Assembly: GCF_001729245.1 (NCBI RefSeq)
Contig: NZ_CP015217.1
Span: 367,501 to 431,500, forward strand
Source: Leptospira tipperaryensis
GTDB taxonomy: Bacteria; Spirochaetota; Leptospiria; Leptospirales; Leptospiraceae
Direction: 5' to 3'
Length of the DNA stretch: 64,000 nucleotides
The notes below the pieces were generated by a model. That model was not told the origin of the DNA. It saw nothing but the letters and a program-made list of their open reading frames with translations, and did no database searches. Shown in pieces: positions 19,026 to 28,907 of the stretch. Within the stretch, counting starts at the first letter, position 1. Every line of letters starts with the position of its first letter. The position numbers and the translations under genes were made by a program.

Positions 19026-19982
19026 ATGTCCGTAGCCTTTTCCGAATCCCGGATCCGGAATCTAAAAGAGTTTTTAGAATCCTCGAAAATACCATTTAGG
19101 TCGGAAGTCCGGCTCTCCATCTTATCCTCTTTTAAAATCGGGGGAATATGTCCGGTCGTAGTAGAACCCGAAAACTCGGAACAAGTCTTAGAAGTCCTTT
19201 CTATCTTTAAAAAATTAGAACTCCCCTGGAAAATTCTCGGAGGGGGTTCGAACCTCTTAATTTCAGATCATCCGGATAACTTTGTTACACTCCGCCTTTC
19301 CGGAAAATTTAAGGAATTTGATTCTTTTGGGGAAGGAAAATTCAGAATCGGAGCCGCTACAAATACTACACCGACCTTCCGACAAATTTCTCAGACTGGT
19401 TTTACGGGTGCGGAATTTTTGAGTACAATTCCTGGTTGGACCGGAGGCGCCGTGATTCAAAACGCGGGCTGTTATGGAGGAGAACTCTTTGATCTAATTC
19501 AAACTGTAGAATTCTTAAAGAATGACGAAGTTCTCATCAGAAAGCCGAGTGAGATCGAGCATGGCTATCGATTCACGGAATTCTTAAATCGAAAAGATTC
19601 CATCATTCTGGGAATCGAAATTCTTCTAAAGGAAGGGAATGTAGAGGAAATTGAAGAATCTTTAAGAGATAAGAGAGAGAGGAGGAATTCTTCTCAACCG
19701 GAAAATAAAAGGAGCGCTGGCTCGGTCTTTAAGAATCCTAAAATTTACGGAGAAGATGGAAAGGAAATTAAAGCCTGGGAGCTAATTGATCGAGCGGGTT
19801 TGAGAGGAGTCGTGAAGGGCGGTGCCCAGATCTCCCCTGAACACTGTAATTTTATCGTGAATGTCGGAACTGCAACCGCTTCCGATGTGAACTATCTGGT
19901 TGATCTTGTCTTGGATAAAGTTTTTCAGCAAAGTGGGATTCTCTTAAAGAGGGAGATTGAGTATTTCGGCGATATTCCGTGA
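19026..19982 (+). CDS. murB: UDP-N-acetylenolpyruvoylglucosamine reductase
   Basis: FAD-dependent enzyme of cytosolic peptidoglycan precursor synthesis that reduces UDP-GlcNAc-enolpyruvate to UDP-MurNAc. The 318 residues contain the FAD motif [12 protein letters not shown] (about 74), [17 protein letters not shown] and the active-site segment SAGSVFKNP, as in the family. It works downstream of the glm gene products at 55.7-59.9 kb. It converges with the GGDEF gene, whose stop lies 47 bases beyond. Confidence 0.95.
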   Translation: MSVAFSESRIRNLKEFLESSKIPFRSEVRLSILSSFKIGGICPVVVEPENSEQVLEVLSIFKKLELPWKILGGGSNLLISDHPDNFVTLRLSGKFKEFDSFGEGKFRIGAATNTTPTFRQISQTGFTGAEFLSTIPGWTGGAVIQNAGCYGGELFDLIQTVEFLKNDEVLIRKPSEIEHGYRFTEFLNRKDSIILGIEILLKEGNVEEIEESLRDKRERRNSSQPENKRSAGSVFKNPKIYGEDGKEIKAWELIDRAGLRGVVKGGAQISPEHCNFIVNVGTATASDVNYLVDLVLDKVFQQSGILLKREIEYFGDIP

Positions 19983-20029
19983 CGAATGTTCTCCGGAATT
20001 CCGACCAAAAAACCTCCCACAACAAAACT

Positions 20030-21013
20030 TCAGTCCTTCGAAGCATACATAGAAAGATCAGCCTCGTGGATAAGATCTTCTAATTTTTGAAGTGAACCAA
20101 CTGACATTCCCCAAGTAAAATGAAAAGGAGGATTGTTTTCCTTACATTTTTTTAAGAGAATCGTCATTGCTTCACGAAATCTCTCTTGAGTCTGAAGAAT
20201 TTTTTCGCGGTTTTCGTGTTGAACGAGAACTAAGAATTCATCGCCTCCGATTCTAAAAATCTTATCCGTTCCTCGAATGACATAACGGAGAATATTTGCA
20301 AAACGACAAAGAACCTGATCTCCTGTTTTATGCCCGTAAGTGTCATTGATGATTTTAAAATCGTTGAGATCGAGTAATGCAACGAGAGCGAGCTGGTCTT
20401 CCATTCTTCTTCCTGACCATTCTTCTTTTAGATGATTGAGCTTGTTTCTATTGAAAACGCCAGTAAGAGCGTCTCTAAACGCGAGAGTTTTTGTTTCTTC
20501 ATATTGATTCGAATGGACCAATGAAATTGCCGTAAAATCCGCAATTGTTTGAAGAATCATTAAATCTTCTTGCGTAAAGGAAGAACCATCGAACCGATTT
20601 ACAAGCTCTATCACTCCATGAACTTGACCTCTAAAAATCATAGGAACTGCTATGATCGTCTTTGTTTCAAATCCGGTTCTATCATCAACTTTTGAGGAGA
20701 ATCTTGGATCGTTCCTTGCGTTTTCTACAAAGACCGGGCTTTTGGTTTCTACTACGGATCCTGCGATTCCCTCACCAAATTTTAAACGGATGTTCTTAAT
20801 TCTATCCAGCTCAAGACCTTCGGCGATAAGAAAAAATAATTCTTCCGAGCTCTCGTCGTATCTCATAAGACTCCAGTTTTCAGGACTGAAGAATAATCGA
20901 ACTTCTTCCATCACGGCGTCTAAAATTTCCTGTTGCTCTAGAGAAGAAGTAATGATTTTCCCTATAGAAGAATATAACTTTATGAGTTCAGGCTTTGGGT
21001 CTTTTAAAGGCAT
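20030..21013 (-). CDS. GAF-GGDEF diguanylate cyclase
   Basis: 327 residues from the ATG at 21013 (seven residues more from a TTG at 21034). The N-terminal GAF domain (about 20-165) is a small-ligand sensor. The GGDEF domain carries intact GGDEF (256-260) preceded by the RGTD I-site (247-250), so it should make c-di-GMP and be product-inhibited. There is no transmembrane segment, so it is cytosolic. The PilZ protein at 48.8 kb is a possible effector elsewhere in the genome. The GAF ligand is unknown. Confidence 0.88.
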   Translation of the reverse strand: MPLKDPKPELIKLYSSIGKIITSSLEQQEILDAVMEEVRLFFSPENWSLMRYDESSEELFFLIAEGLELDRIKNIRLKFGEGIAGSVVETKSPVFVENARNDPRFSSKVDDRTGFETKTIIAVPMIFRGQVHGVIELVNRFDGSSFTQEDLMILQTIADFTAISLVHSNQYEETKTLAFRDALTGVFNRNKLNHLKEEWSGRRMEDQLALVALLDLNDFKIINDTYGHKTGDQVLCRFANILRYVIRGTDKIFRIGGDEFLVLVQHENREKILQTQERFREAMTILLKKCKENNPPFHFTWGMSVGSLQKLEDLIHEADLSMYASKD

Positions 21014-21136
21014 AATCAATTTTTTCTCTTTCAACGAAATGAGGAATTTTCTGTCTTTTGAATGTGAGTTTCTATTTTACGTGATGAAACCCGTTTTTAT
21101 CAAGATATTTCCTTTCACTCATAGATTTTTATTCTT

Positions 21137-21631
21137 TTACCAATCGACAATCAATTCAAAGGTTATTTGATCTCTTTTAGGGGAGAATTTTTGAATTAGA
21201 CTCTGAATTCTATATTTAACTTTTTCTCTCTTTTTCGGGGAATTTTCCGTTTCATCGTTTCTCTCTAATTCCAAAAGGAGAACGAAGGTTTTACACATTG
21301 ATATCCCTAAATATCTAGCTATTGATCGGAGTTCCGCCCAGTCTTTTTCTTTCGGGCGAAAGGAGACCCTTTTCAGATCCTGCGCTTTTCTCTGGTAAGA
21401 CGTCCTTTCTAAAGAATGCGGTTTTTGTTCCTGAAACAGTTGCGCTTTATATTCATTTAGAAGAATTTCCAGGTATCTACTTAGACTCTTATTCTTCTTA
21501 ATCTTTGATAGAGTGTAAGAATAGAGTTGATATGGAACATAAAGATCGGCAGTAAACGCACCAGATCGTCTTATTTCCCTTAGCTTTCTTTCATGTGAGA
21601 ATTTACTTATTTTTATATTTTTCCCGCTCAT
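21137..21631 (-). CDS. DUF1564-like protein, possible ribbon-helix-helix DNA binder
   Basis: The frame continues upstream to a GTG at 21718, but that extension contains the dispersed GTCGGAACTCCG motif (21697-21708). I therefore start at the ATG at 21631 (164 residues). The C-terminal half, with RVSFRPKEKDWAELRSIARY and LGISMCKTFVLLLEL, resembles the Leptospira DUF1564 family from memory. That family is basic and short, with a helix-loop-helix look. A DNA-binding role is an inference. Confidence 0.6.
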   Translation of the reverse strand: MSGKNIKISKFSHERKLREIRRSGAFTADLYVPYQLYSYTLSKIKKNKSLSRYLEILLNEYKAQLFQEQKPHSLERTSYQRKAQDLKRVSFRPKEKDWAELRSIARYLGISMCKTFVLLLELERNDETENSPKKREKVKYRIQSLIQKFSPKRDQITFELIVDW

Positions 21632-21783
21632 GCCCGAAACGGTTCCGAGAAGTTTTCGGAGAGAGCTGAAAAGTGAATTTTTTTGTGAAATTGATTCGGA
21701 GTTCCGACTCAATTTCACAAAAAATATCCCCTCTGGAGAAAACGGGTTTTGCCGGTAGGACTTTTCCCCCGTAGTTCCGACCC

Positions 21784-22377
21784 CTAAATTCCCAGAATCA
21801 ACTCAATCCGATCCTCAAGACCGCGAACTCGATCCAAATACAAAGCCTCCACGGAACAGGCCAAAACTAAACTATGTAAAAGATCAACGCAGAGGGAAAG
21901 TTTCTCTTCTTTTCTCTGAATCAATTCGTTTCTCTCAAAAGCGACTTCAAGCAATCTTCTATACTGACTTCCGTATCTTTCCGTATATTCATTTTGTAAA
22001 TTAACCGGAGCGGAGTAGATCAAGCTAAAAGGGAGTCTTGCTTTATCAGGATATTCTTTTGCAGTCAAGGCAATCGCTCTAAAAATGGAAATTACTTCCG
22101 TGTGAAGGCCTTGATCTCTAACAACTCTTCTTCGAATCTCATTGAGAATAAGTAGATGAGTTGCAATGAGAGCCTTTCTAAAAAGATTTTCTTTTGAATG
22201 AAAATGATGATAGATACTGGGTTGTTCCAAACCGCATTCTTTACTGATTTCACGTAAAGAGGTTCCATGAAATCCTTTTTTAGAAAACGCAATCGCCGCA
22301 CCTTCTAAAATTCTTTCTCGAGAATTTTTATAGTCCCTATTTAACGGATAAAGGGGACTTCCGTCTTTTCTTAACAC
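21784..22377 (-). CDS. TetR-family transcriptional regulator
   Basis: 197 residues, start GTG at 22377. A TetR N-terminal DNA-binding domain (about 19-65) reads ILEGAAIAFSKKGFHGTSLREISKECGLEQPSIYHHF, shown here only as its key parts: G-x-x-x-T-S at the turn and Y-x-H-F at the end. The C-terminal ligand domain is unassigned. Its target is not evident; the adjacent gene (22468-23145) on the same strand and the divergent OmpA gene are the nearest candidates. Confidence 0.88.
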   Translation of the reverse strand: MLRKDGSPLYPLNRDYKNSRERILEGAAIAFSKKGFHGTSLREISKECGLEQPSIYHHFHSKENLFRKALIATHLLILNEIRRRVVRDQGLHTEVISIFRAIALTAKEYPDKARLPFSLIYSAPVNLQNEYTERYGSQYRRLLEVAFERNELIQRKEEKLSLCVDLLHSLVLACSVEALYLDRVRGLEDRIELILGI

Positions 22378-22467
22378 TTGCTTCGTATCTCCGGTTTTAG
22401 AGATCTTTCTTTATATATTGATCCTAAAACGTTTTTTCAAATATCTTAATATTCGCGCACTCAAACG

Positions 22468-23145
22468 TCAAAATTCTTTTTTAAAAACCTCGAAATAATT
22501 CCTAGTATCGTTAGGCAAAATTGAAGGAGAAGGTCCGAATCCTGGATTGTTTTGATTCGGGTTATACTGACCTTTGTTTTCCTTCTTGTTTCCGTTTCCT
22601 TGATAGCTGATAAGCGTGCTAAACAGAAGTTCAAAATTAGCCACATTCAAAGTAGAATCTTCTAAAGTGATTTCCACTAAGAAATGGTTTCCGGAACTCG
22701 TGTAGTCAAACTCGTAAAAAAAGACAGGGTCGGCGTAAGCGGAAAATATCGGAGCAATCTTCTTATCTTTTTTATCACTTCTATAAATTTGAACAAGGAA
22801 AGAATGCGCAGCATCGTCGTGCGCCAAACCGATTCCTAATTTGTATTTTTGTGTTCCTTCTTCTTGAATAGAAGGAAGATGAATCTTATAAATAACCGAG
22901 TTCCCTTTAAAAACGGCCCCATTGAATTGGTGTTTTTTTTCGACGCTGTATCCGGAATCTCGTAAGTTTCTTCTGACCTCTTCTAAAAACGCTCTGAGCT
23001 CTCTTTTTTCTTCACTCGATTTTCCGGTGACAGAAGTGCCCGCAGGAGTCTTATCTTGAGAATGGAGGAAGTAGGGTATGTAAAAAGCGACTAAAAGTGA
23101 TATTAGGGGGATAATTTCGCGTATTTTAGAAATAGGTCCGTTCAT
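22468..23145 (-). CDS. Exported protein of unknown function
   Basis: 225 residues. A signal/anchor (about 8-28, REIIPLISLLVAFYIPYFL) is followed by a mature region with a coiled N-terminal helix and beta-rich middle. The tail is low-complexity and Asn/Gly/Pro-rich (QYNPNQNNPGFGPSPS). AAGAAGAG precedes the ATG at 23145. It is divergent from the OmpA lipoprotein gene at 23276. No family is recognised. Confidence 0.65.
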   Translation of the reverse strand: MNGPISKIREIIPLISLLVAFYIPYFLHSQDKTPAGTSVTGKSSEEKRELRAFLEEVRRNLRDSGYSVEKKHQFNGAVFKGNSVIYKIHLPSIQEEGTQKYKLGIGLAHDDAAHSFLVQIYRSDKKDKKIAPIFSAYADPVFFYEFDYTSSGNHFLVEITLEDSTLNVANFELLFSTLISYQGNGNKKENKGQYNPNQNNPGFGPSPSILPNDTRNYFEVFKKEF

Positions 23146-23275
23146 TTTATTCTCTTCTTATGTAGTTTAGTCGAGGATGTACACGATGAAAAGATTTTTT
23201 TATTCATTCATATGCCCCTTTTGTTTTTTTCGATCCGGCCGACATTGATAGAAGGTATTATTGGGATGGAATTCT

Positions 23276-23953
23276 ATGCAATTTAAGACTCTTCTTACGC
23301 TCATTTTTTTTGTTTCTTTTGGGAACTGTGTCTCGAACTCAAAATACGATTCTCTTTTAAAGGCTTACGAGGATTCTAAGCTCGAAAATCAGAGGATTGT
23401 AAGTGAAAAAGAAGGTCTCTTTAATTCCTTAGAAGAGTTAAAACGAATTCAGGAAGAATCTGATAAGAGAATTCGCGAATACAAGGGGCTCATGGCGACC
23501 TTTCAATCCATGATCGATTCCGGTAAACTTAAGATTAAGATCATAGACGGAAGAATGGTGGTTGTTCTTTCATCCGATATACTTTTCCCGGTAGGGTCCG
23601 CGTTTCTTTCTCCGTCCGGAACCGCCGCGATTCGAGAAGTTACAACTCTTCTTGCTTCCCTGGAAGGAAAACGTTTTCAAATCGAAGGTCATACGGACGA
23701 TACTCCGACCGGAATCAAAGGTTATACGAATTGGGAATTGGCTTCTTCACGAGCGTTGAACGTTTTGCATACGATGGTAAAAGCGGGAATGCCCGAGATA
23801 CGAATCAGTGCGGCGTCCATGGGAGCTTCCAGACCGGCTCTCCCGAATACTTCTCCTGAAAATCGATCAGCAAATCGAAGAATCGAAATCGTAATCGTGC
23901 CGGATCTTTCCAATCTTCCGGGTATGGAAGAATTGAAGAAATATTCGAATTAG
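23276..23953 (+). CDS. OmpA-family lipoprotein (Pal-like)
   Basis: 225 residues with signal peptide MQFKTLLTLIFFVSFGNC (lipobox-like SFGNC, Cys18). A coiled-coil spacer (about 25-75) precedes an OmpA-like peptidoglycan-binding domain (about 100-215) with IEGHTDDTP, NWELASSRA and NRRIEIVI. It probably tethers the outer membrane to peptidoglycan. I chose the ATG at 23276 (GGGATGGA upstream) over the in-frame TTG 15 bases earlier. Confidence 0.85.
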   Translation: MQFKTLLTLIFFVSFGNCVSNSKYDSLLKAYEDSKLENQRIVSEKEGLFNSLEELKRIQEESDKRIREYKGLMATFQSMIDSGKLKIKIIDGRMVVVLSSDILFPVGSAFLSPSGTAAIREVTTLLASLEGKRFQIEGHTDDTPTGIKGYTNWELASSRALNVLHTMVKAGMPEIRISAASMGASRPALPNTSPENRSANRRIEIVIVPDLSNLPGMEELKKYSN

Positions 23954-23973
23954 TACATTATAAAAAATTAATT

Positions 23974-24330
23974 TTATACGAAAGTGTAAGCCCAGTAGAT
24001 CAAAACGAGTTGTAAGGGAAGCCTCAGGAGAAGGGTCCACTTCGGAGGATCCGTTTTCCTCCTGGATTGATAGTGATATAAATTTGCGGGAAAGACGGCT
24101 ATCAAAAGCAGAATTACTCCCCAAGCTCCGATCGATCTTGTATCCGGAAACAAAAGTAGTAAACCGAGTCCGATTTCGATAAGGCCGCTGATCCAGACCA
24201 CAAACTTCGGATACGGAATGTAGGGAGGCATGATTCTCAAATAAAATTTCGGCAATACAAAATGAAGTATTCCCGCAATGATATAGAGAACGGCCATCGT
24301 ATAAAGGCTTAAAACGATTGTATCAGGCAT
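23974..24330 (-). CDS. DoxX-family membrane protein
   Basis: 118 residues with four hydrophobic helices: about 7-27, 44-61, 68-85 and 99-116. The segment FVVWISGLIEIGLGLLLLFP is typical of DoxX/DoxD-like proteins, a family of small membrane proteins linked to quinone or redox metabolism. Exact function is unknown. It converges with the OmpA gene (20-base gap). Confidence 0.75.
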   Translation of the reverse strand: MPDTIVLSLYTMAVLYIIAGILHFVLPKFYLRIMPPYIPYPKFVVWISGLIEIGLGLLLLFPDTRSIGAWGVILLLIAVFPANLYHYQSRRKTDPPKWTLLLRLPLQLVLIYWAYTFV

Positions 24331-24721
24331 AATTCTTTCCTTTCAAAGAGTAAAAGATTATACCAGAAGCAGCCGGGATTGGATTTTAAAAAAATCAAAT
24401 CGTTCTTTTTTCTCGGCCTCGATACTGGTTTCTTTGTTTCCGAACTTTCATTTGAAAAACTCCGACTCGAAGAGAGCTGATCTGCTTTTGACGAAATTCT
24501 TCCTTACGATATAAGTCTTTCTTTTGGAGGAACCGATTCGAATTTAAATTCATAGGCAAAACGCTCCTTGCCTTGGAATTACTCGGTCATCATAGGAAAA
24601 TTCGATAAAGTACAAGAAAAAAAATATACTTTAAGATTTTTTTTTCCGTTTTGTTACTCAGGTTAGACGGTACACTTGAAATCTTCTTTTACCGTATTTT
24701 CGTCTAATCAATTCATTAGCT
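24331..24721. other. Intergenic region between divergent genes
   Basis: AT-rich 391-base gap between the DoxX gene and the CBS gene, so it should hold promoters for both. No gene, hairpin or named element was seen. Confidence 0.6.
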
Positions 24722-25159
24722 ATGGATTTAAACAAACCTCTTAAGCAGGTCATGACAACGAGAATTATAACCGTGAACCTGGACGATACTGTTTCCAGAA
24801 TCGGTAAAATTTTCGACAATTTGGAATTTCATCATCTACTCGTAATCGACGATCAGAAAAAACTCATCGGTGTGATATCGGATCGGGATTATTTAAAAGC
24901 GATCAGTCCTTTCGTCGGTACGAGATTGGAAAGGGTTCAAGACGATCTTACAAAGAAAAAAACGGCGTCTCAACTGATGAGCTCATTTCTAATCACCGCT
25001 TCGATGGATCAGACCATTCGATACGCGATCGAACTCATGATGCGCTATAAAATCTCTTGTCTTCCTGTGATGGACGATCGTGGAGAAATTGCGGGGATAG
25101 TAACTTCCAGAGACATTCTTAAAGAATCCCTGGTTCTTCCTCAAGGTTCAAATTCTTGA
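24722..25159 (+). CDS. CBS-domain pair protein
   Basis: 145 residues consisting of two CBS domains (about 8-65 and 80-140), for example VISDRDYLKAISPFVG and the second IVTSRDILKESL. CBS pairs bind adenine nucleotides and regulate partner enzymes or transporters; no partner is fused. Its last 12 bases overlap the convergent glycosyltransferase gene. Confidence 0.85.
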   Translation: MDLNKPLKQVMTTRIITVNLDDTVSRIGKIFDNLEFHHLLVIDDQKKLIGVISDRDYLKAISPFVGTRLERVQDDLTKKKTASQLMSSFLITASMDQTIRYAIELMMRYKISCLPVMDDRGEIAGIVTSRDILKESLVLPQGSNS

Positions 25160-26440
25160 TTCTGCGATTTTCAAAGAAGCAAGGCTCGTTTGCGCCGTCC
25201 TCCTTTTGTGAATTAGAGAAATTGAATATTCGGAATAGATACTTTCCAAAGATTCTGCAACTTTGTTCCAACTACAATCAAGCGCCTTTTTTCGAGCCTT
25301 GACGGCCATTTTTTTTCTAAGAACCGTTTGATTGGAAAGGAAGCAGGACATATCGATGAATTCCTGTTCTTTCCCGAAGGCCGGTAAAAATGCGGAAGAA
25401 CCGTGTTCTAAATAAGAACCGGCGGCTGCGTATTGATAAGCGACCAAGGCGATTCCGCTCGCCATCGCTTCGAGAACGACGTTGCCGAATGTTTCAGTCA
25501 TACTCGGAAAAAGGAAAAGATCTCCGGAAGCAAAGTATTTCGCCAATTCTTCTCCCTTCTTTAAACCAGCAAAAATCAAATCCGGATTCTTTTTTTGCAA
25601 TGATTCTTTGAGAGGTCCTTCTCCGACTAAAACCATCTTAGCATTTGAATTGTTTTCTTGGATCTTTCGAAACGCTTGGATACTCAGTTCGATATTTTTT
25701 TCGGCTGCGATTCGGCCCACGTACAAAACTACGAGTTGGTCTTTGGAAACATCCCATTCTTTGCGAAGAATTGGATCTCTTTTGGAAGGATGAAAAAGTT
25801 CGGCGTCGATTCCTCTGGAAACAACTTGAACGTTATCATAACCTTGTTTTATAAGTTTTTCAACGACGTCTTGTGAAGGTGTGAGAGTGATTTTTGTTTT
25901 GTTGTGTAAGTTGCGGAGATATTTTTCCACAATCTTTCCTGCAAAACCTACCTTATAGTATTGAGCGTAAGAGTGAAAGTTGGTTCTGAAATCGCTTACA
26001 ACAGGAATTCCTAATTCTTTTGCGGCTCTGACAGCGGACCAACCGAGAGGCCCTTCGGTTACGACGTGGACTACGTCCGGTTTTTCTTTTTTGAAATGTC
26101 GCTTTAAAATTCTTTTTGCCGGAAATCCAAAGCGCATATCGGAATACATCGGAATTCTACATCCCGCCATAAGAACTTCACGATATCTTTCTCTCGTGTT
26201 ATTTTGATCTCTAAGTCCTTGCCTCGGACGAAAAAGAAGAACGTCATTCCCTCTGTCTACGAGGTCGTTTACCATTCTATAGAGAGTTTTTGCAACTCCG
26301 TTGATTTCCGGATGATAAGTTTCGGTGACAAAGGCGATTCGGAAATTTCTTTTGGGAGCGATTGGAGAAGAAGAAACTTCGATCGATTTAAAATTAGATC
26401 TCATACCCAGTATGGTACTGGGATGAGGTTGTGATTCCAT
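25148..26440 (-). CDS. Glycosyltransferase family 4
   Basis: 430 residues from the ATG at 26440; an in-frame ATG at 26404 is an alternative and gives 418 residues. The start is uncertain because neither site has a clear RBS. A GT-B fold is suggested by the N-terminal VTETYHPEINGVAKTLYRMV, the nucleotide-sugar region RIAAEKNIELSIQAF and the EX7E motif region FPSMTETFGNVVLEAMASG. This resembles lipid-linked mannosyl- or glucosyl-transferases acting at the inner face of the membrane. Donor and acceptor cannot be read. Confidence 0.85.
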   Translation of the reverse strand: MESQPHPSTILGMRSNFKSIEVSSSPIAPKRNFRIAFVTETYHPEINGVAKTLYRMVNDLVDRGNDVLLFRPRQGLRDQNNTRERYREVLMAGCRIPMYSDMRFGFPAKRILKRHFKKEKPDVVHVVTEGPLGWSAVRAAKELGIPVVSDFRTNFHSYAQYYKVGFAGKIVEKYLRNLHNKTKITLTPSQDVVEKLIKQGYDNVQVVSRGIDAELFHPSKRDPILRKEWDVSKDQLVVLYVGRIAAEKNIELSIQAFRKIQENNSNAKMVLVGEGPLKESLQKKNPDLIFAGLKKGEELAKYFASGDLFLFPSMTETFGNVVLEAMASGIALVAYQYAAAGSYLEHGSSAFLPAFGKEQEFIDMSCFLSNQTVLRKKMAVKARKKALDCSWNKVAESLESIYSEYSISLIHKRRTAQTSLASLKIAESRI

Positions 26441-26536
26441 TAAGGAATGATTAAATTTCGGTTACAGAACGGATTCTTTAATATGAAAGCAACTTCGGGA
26501 TCCGTAAGAAGTCTTTAAATCCAACCCCAGTTATAA

Positions 26537-26929
26537 TTATTTTTTCTTATTCTTCGGAGCCTTTGCGGGCTCGTTCTTCTTTTTGGAAATTTCTTCCCAT
26601 TTTCCTTTGAGCCATACCGCGGATTCTATCGTTTTACCGTCCGCGAATTTTACTAAATAAGGTTTTCCGGTAACGCTGGATTTAGAGCCGATATATTCGA
26701 TAAAGCTCGGGATCGTTTGAATTTTACCGTCCGTTGCTTTCAGCTTTCGCTCCATGTGTTCTCTTGCTTCTTTGGGATCGTGTTCGGCTCCGTTCCGGAT
26801 GAATTTACATTCACAAGATTCTAGAGAGTTCATCAATAGATTCAAATCGTTTTGAAAATTGGAAGCGTCTTCGGCTCCGATGGAAAACGATAAGAGGGAA
26901 ACAAATAACCAAATTAATTTTTTTTTCAT
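26537..26929 (-). CDS. DUF5329-like periplasmic protein
   Basis: 130 residues. Signal peptide (KLIWLFVSLLSFSIGAEDA, cleavage near 20). The pattern SCECKFIRNGAEHDPKEAREHM and KSSVTGKPYLVKF matches the family I know as DUF5329, of unknown function. I chose the ATG at 26929 (AGGA upstream) over a GTG at 26935. The C-terminus is lysine-rich. Confidence 0.72.
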   Translation of the reverse strand: MKKKLIWLFVSLLSFSIGAEDASNFQNDLNLLMNSLESCECKFIRNGAEHDPKEAREHMERKLKATDGKIQTIPSFIEYIGSKSSVTGKPYLVKFADGKTIESAVWLKGKWEEISKKKNEPAKAPKNKKK

Positions 26930-27054
26930 CTTCACTGTTCCTGAATGTTATTCTTTGCGATATATTTCTATACTTCGATTTAGAAAAGAATAGAATACGA
27001 TTTAGATCTTTCTTTTTTCTATCGGGTTCGTTTTTTTAAACCGAATTCTAAACT

Positions 27055-28188
27055 TTAGAATTCGATCGGCGTAAAGAGCGCCAAGTGAAACGTTCTGAAT
27101 TCATAAGTATAACCGTTGTCTTTGAACAAAGGACCTCCAAACGCCAATCTAAATTTAAAATAACCGATCTTTGGCGTTTCAAAATAGAACATAAATGAGA
27201 AAACCTGTTGTTTGCTAAAATTCACCTGCGATCTTGAAAGGCTGCCTAACGTAAGGGCTTCCAAAGGGGAATAGGTTCCGGGGTGTGCAAAGTAAGCATA
27301 CAGCGCCAACGGATCGGGGCGAAGCAACCCCTTGGATGCATAATAGTATCCGAGCATTTCTAAATTCTTACCCGTAGAAAGATTACCCAAAAGATAACTT
27401 ACCAGAGGATCTCCACTTGCCGGATTGATGTTTCCCGTTAAAAACTGAAGCGCTGAAAGATTATTTAAGAATGTAGTTCGGTTGGTCGTATCTAATAAAA
27501 GATAACCTAAGCTCAATGCAGGATCTTGAAAGTCTACGGAGCCTGTCATTTTTACGTTCGCTGGTCCGGCTCCAAAGCCAAAACGAAAAGAATCTGAACC
27601 CTCCTTTCCGGCGTAAAGAATCGGAATCGCCATAGAATAAATTCCTTCCACTCGGGTATTCACGTCTTGTTTCGTGCGGTCACTGGAAGAAGCCGAAGAA
27701 GAAGATCCACTGCCGGAAGAGGAACCTGAAGAAGAACTCGAAGGAGTATCGATCGGTTTCGGCATAAATTGATTGTCTAAGAAAAAACTAGAGTTATGAA
27801 GAAGAAGGTGAACTCCAATATATTCAGAAATTTGAAAGTCTCTTGATTTTACGTCCAACATCCAAGTCGCTTTTCCCGGACCTTCTTGTGTCATCGTTGC
27901 GTCGTTCCCTTTTCCTCGGATGTCCACTGTGACACTTTCCAAAGTAACACCGGGATTGATCGAAAACCATTTCGGTCCTTTTTTATCGGTATTTGGTTTT
28001 GCTTTGTCGTCGATCGGTTGTACTACGGGTTTGTCATTTAAAGGATCTGGTTCTTCCGGAGGGGATTGGACTAAGAATTTAGGGCCAAGATAAAACTCGG
28101 ATGGGAAGAAATTCTTTTTGGATTCTCCAAAGAGAGAGTTTAAAGAAATGAATGATATTACGAAATAGAATGTGAGAGTATTCTTCAT
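27055..28188 (-). CDS. Probable outer-membrane protein with a Ser-rich linker
   Basis: 377 residues; signal peptide 1-21 (SLFGES). A Pro-rich segment (about 40-70) precedes a beta-strand rich body. A serine/glycine run (about 150-171) splits it, and the last residues EFRTFHLALFTPIEF end in Phe, as many outer-membrane barrels do. No named family is recognised. The Ser run uses mixed codons and is not a simple repeat tract. Confidence 0.6.
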   Translation of the reverse strand: MKNTLTFYFVISFISLNSLFGESKKNFFPSEFYLGPKFLVQSPPEEPDPLNDKPVVQPIDDKAKPNTDKKGPKWFSINPGVTLESVTVDIRGKGNDATMTQEGPGKATWMLDVKSRDFQISEYIGVHLLLHNSSFFLDNQFMPKPIDTPSSSSSGSSSGSGSSSSASSSDRTKQDVNTRVEGIYSMAIPILYAGKEGSDSFRFGFGAGPANVKMTGSVDFQDPALSLGYLLLDTTNRTTFLNNLSALQFLTGNINPASGDPLVSYLLGNLSTGKNLEMLGYYYASKGLLRPDPLALYAYFAHPGTYSPLEALTLGSLSRSQVNFSKQQVFSFMFYFETPKIGYFKFRLAFGGPLFKDNGYTYEFRTFHLALFTPIEF

Positions 28189-28295
28189 AGCTTTAATATT
28201 CTAATGTATGTTCCGAAACCCGAAATGGAACGGAACTCAAGATGAATACGATTTGAAAAAACGATCCTATCTCTTCAACTCTAAAACGACTTCGC

Positions 28296-28886
28296 CTATC
28301 TCCTCAATTCTTCCAGAGCATCTTCAAGTCGATCGTCTCCCCAGAAGAGCTCGTCGCCCACAAGAAAACTGGGAGCTCCGAAAATTCCGAGTTGCTTGGC
28401 TCTTTCCGTTTGTTTTCGAAGAAGAATTTTTACTTCTTCATCGGATGTGTTTTTTAGAATTCCATCCGGATCAGCGCCGACTTTTTTTAAAATCGGAATC
28501 AATACTTCCGGCCGAGAGATGTCTTGGTCTTTGACAAAATTGGCTTGAAAGGTTTCTCGGATAAAAGAAGAGATCCAAGGTTGGTTTTCGTTTGCGATCG
28601 CGATTCTGGAAGCCAGAAGTCCGTTCCTGGGAAATACGCTCGGAATCAAAAAATCGGCCCCGTATTTTCGGGCTCTTCTTTGCATATCCTTCCACATGTA
28701 TTTTCCTTTCGCCGGATAAACATTGAATGGAGAATCGTTCCATCCTTGTTCTTTAAAAATAGGACCGAGCAAAAACGGTCTCCAGACGATTTCGATCTTG
28801 GAGTTTTGGATCAACTCTTCGATTCTCATGACTGACAGATAAGAATAGGTGCTTGCAAATTCAAAAAAAAATTCAATTTTTTGCAT
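28296..28886 (-). CDS. DsbA-fold 2-hydroxychromene-2-carboxylate isomerase family protein
   Basis: 196 residues with a thioredoxin-like N-terminus (IEFFFEFASTYSYLSVMRIEEL), where Ser replaces the catalytic Cys as in the HCCA isomerase/glutathione S-transferase kappa group. The C-terminus has the cis-Pro FGAPSFLVGDELFWGDDRLEDA. It acts on small electrophiles with glutathione in that family. It follows the esterase gene by 21 bases. Confidence 0.8.
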   Translation of the reverse strand: MQKIEFFFEFASTYSYLSVMRIEELIQNSKIEIVWRPFLLGPIFKEQGWNDSPFNVYPAKGKYMWKDMQRRARKYGADFLIPSVFPRNGLLASRIAIANENQPWISSFIRETFQANFVKDQDISRPEVLIPILKKVGADPDGILKNTSDEEVKILLRKQTERAKQLGIFGAPSFLVGDELFWGDDRLEDALEELRR

Positions 28887-28907
28887 ATACTAAGTTTCCT
28901 TGTGCGG

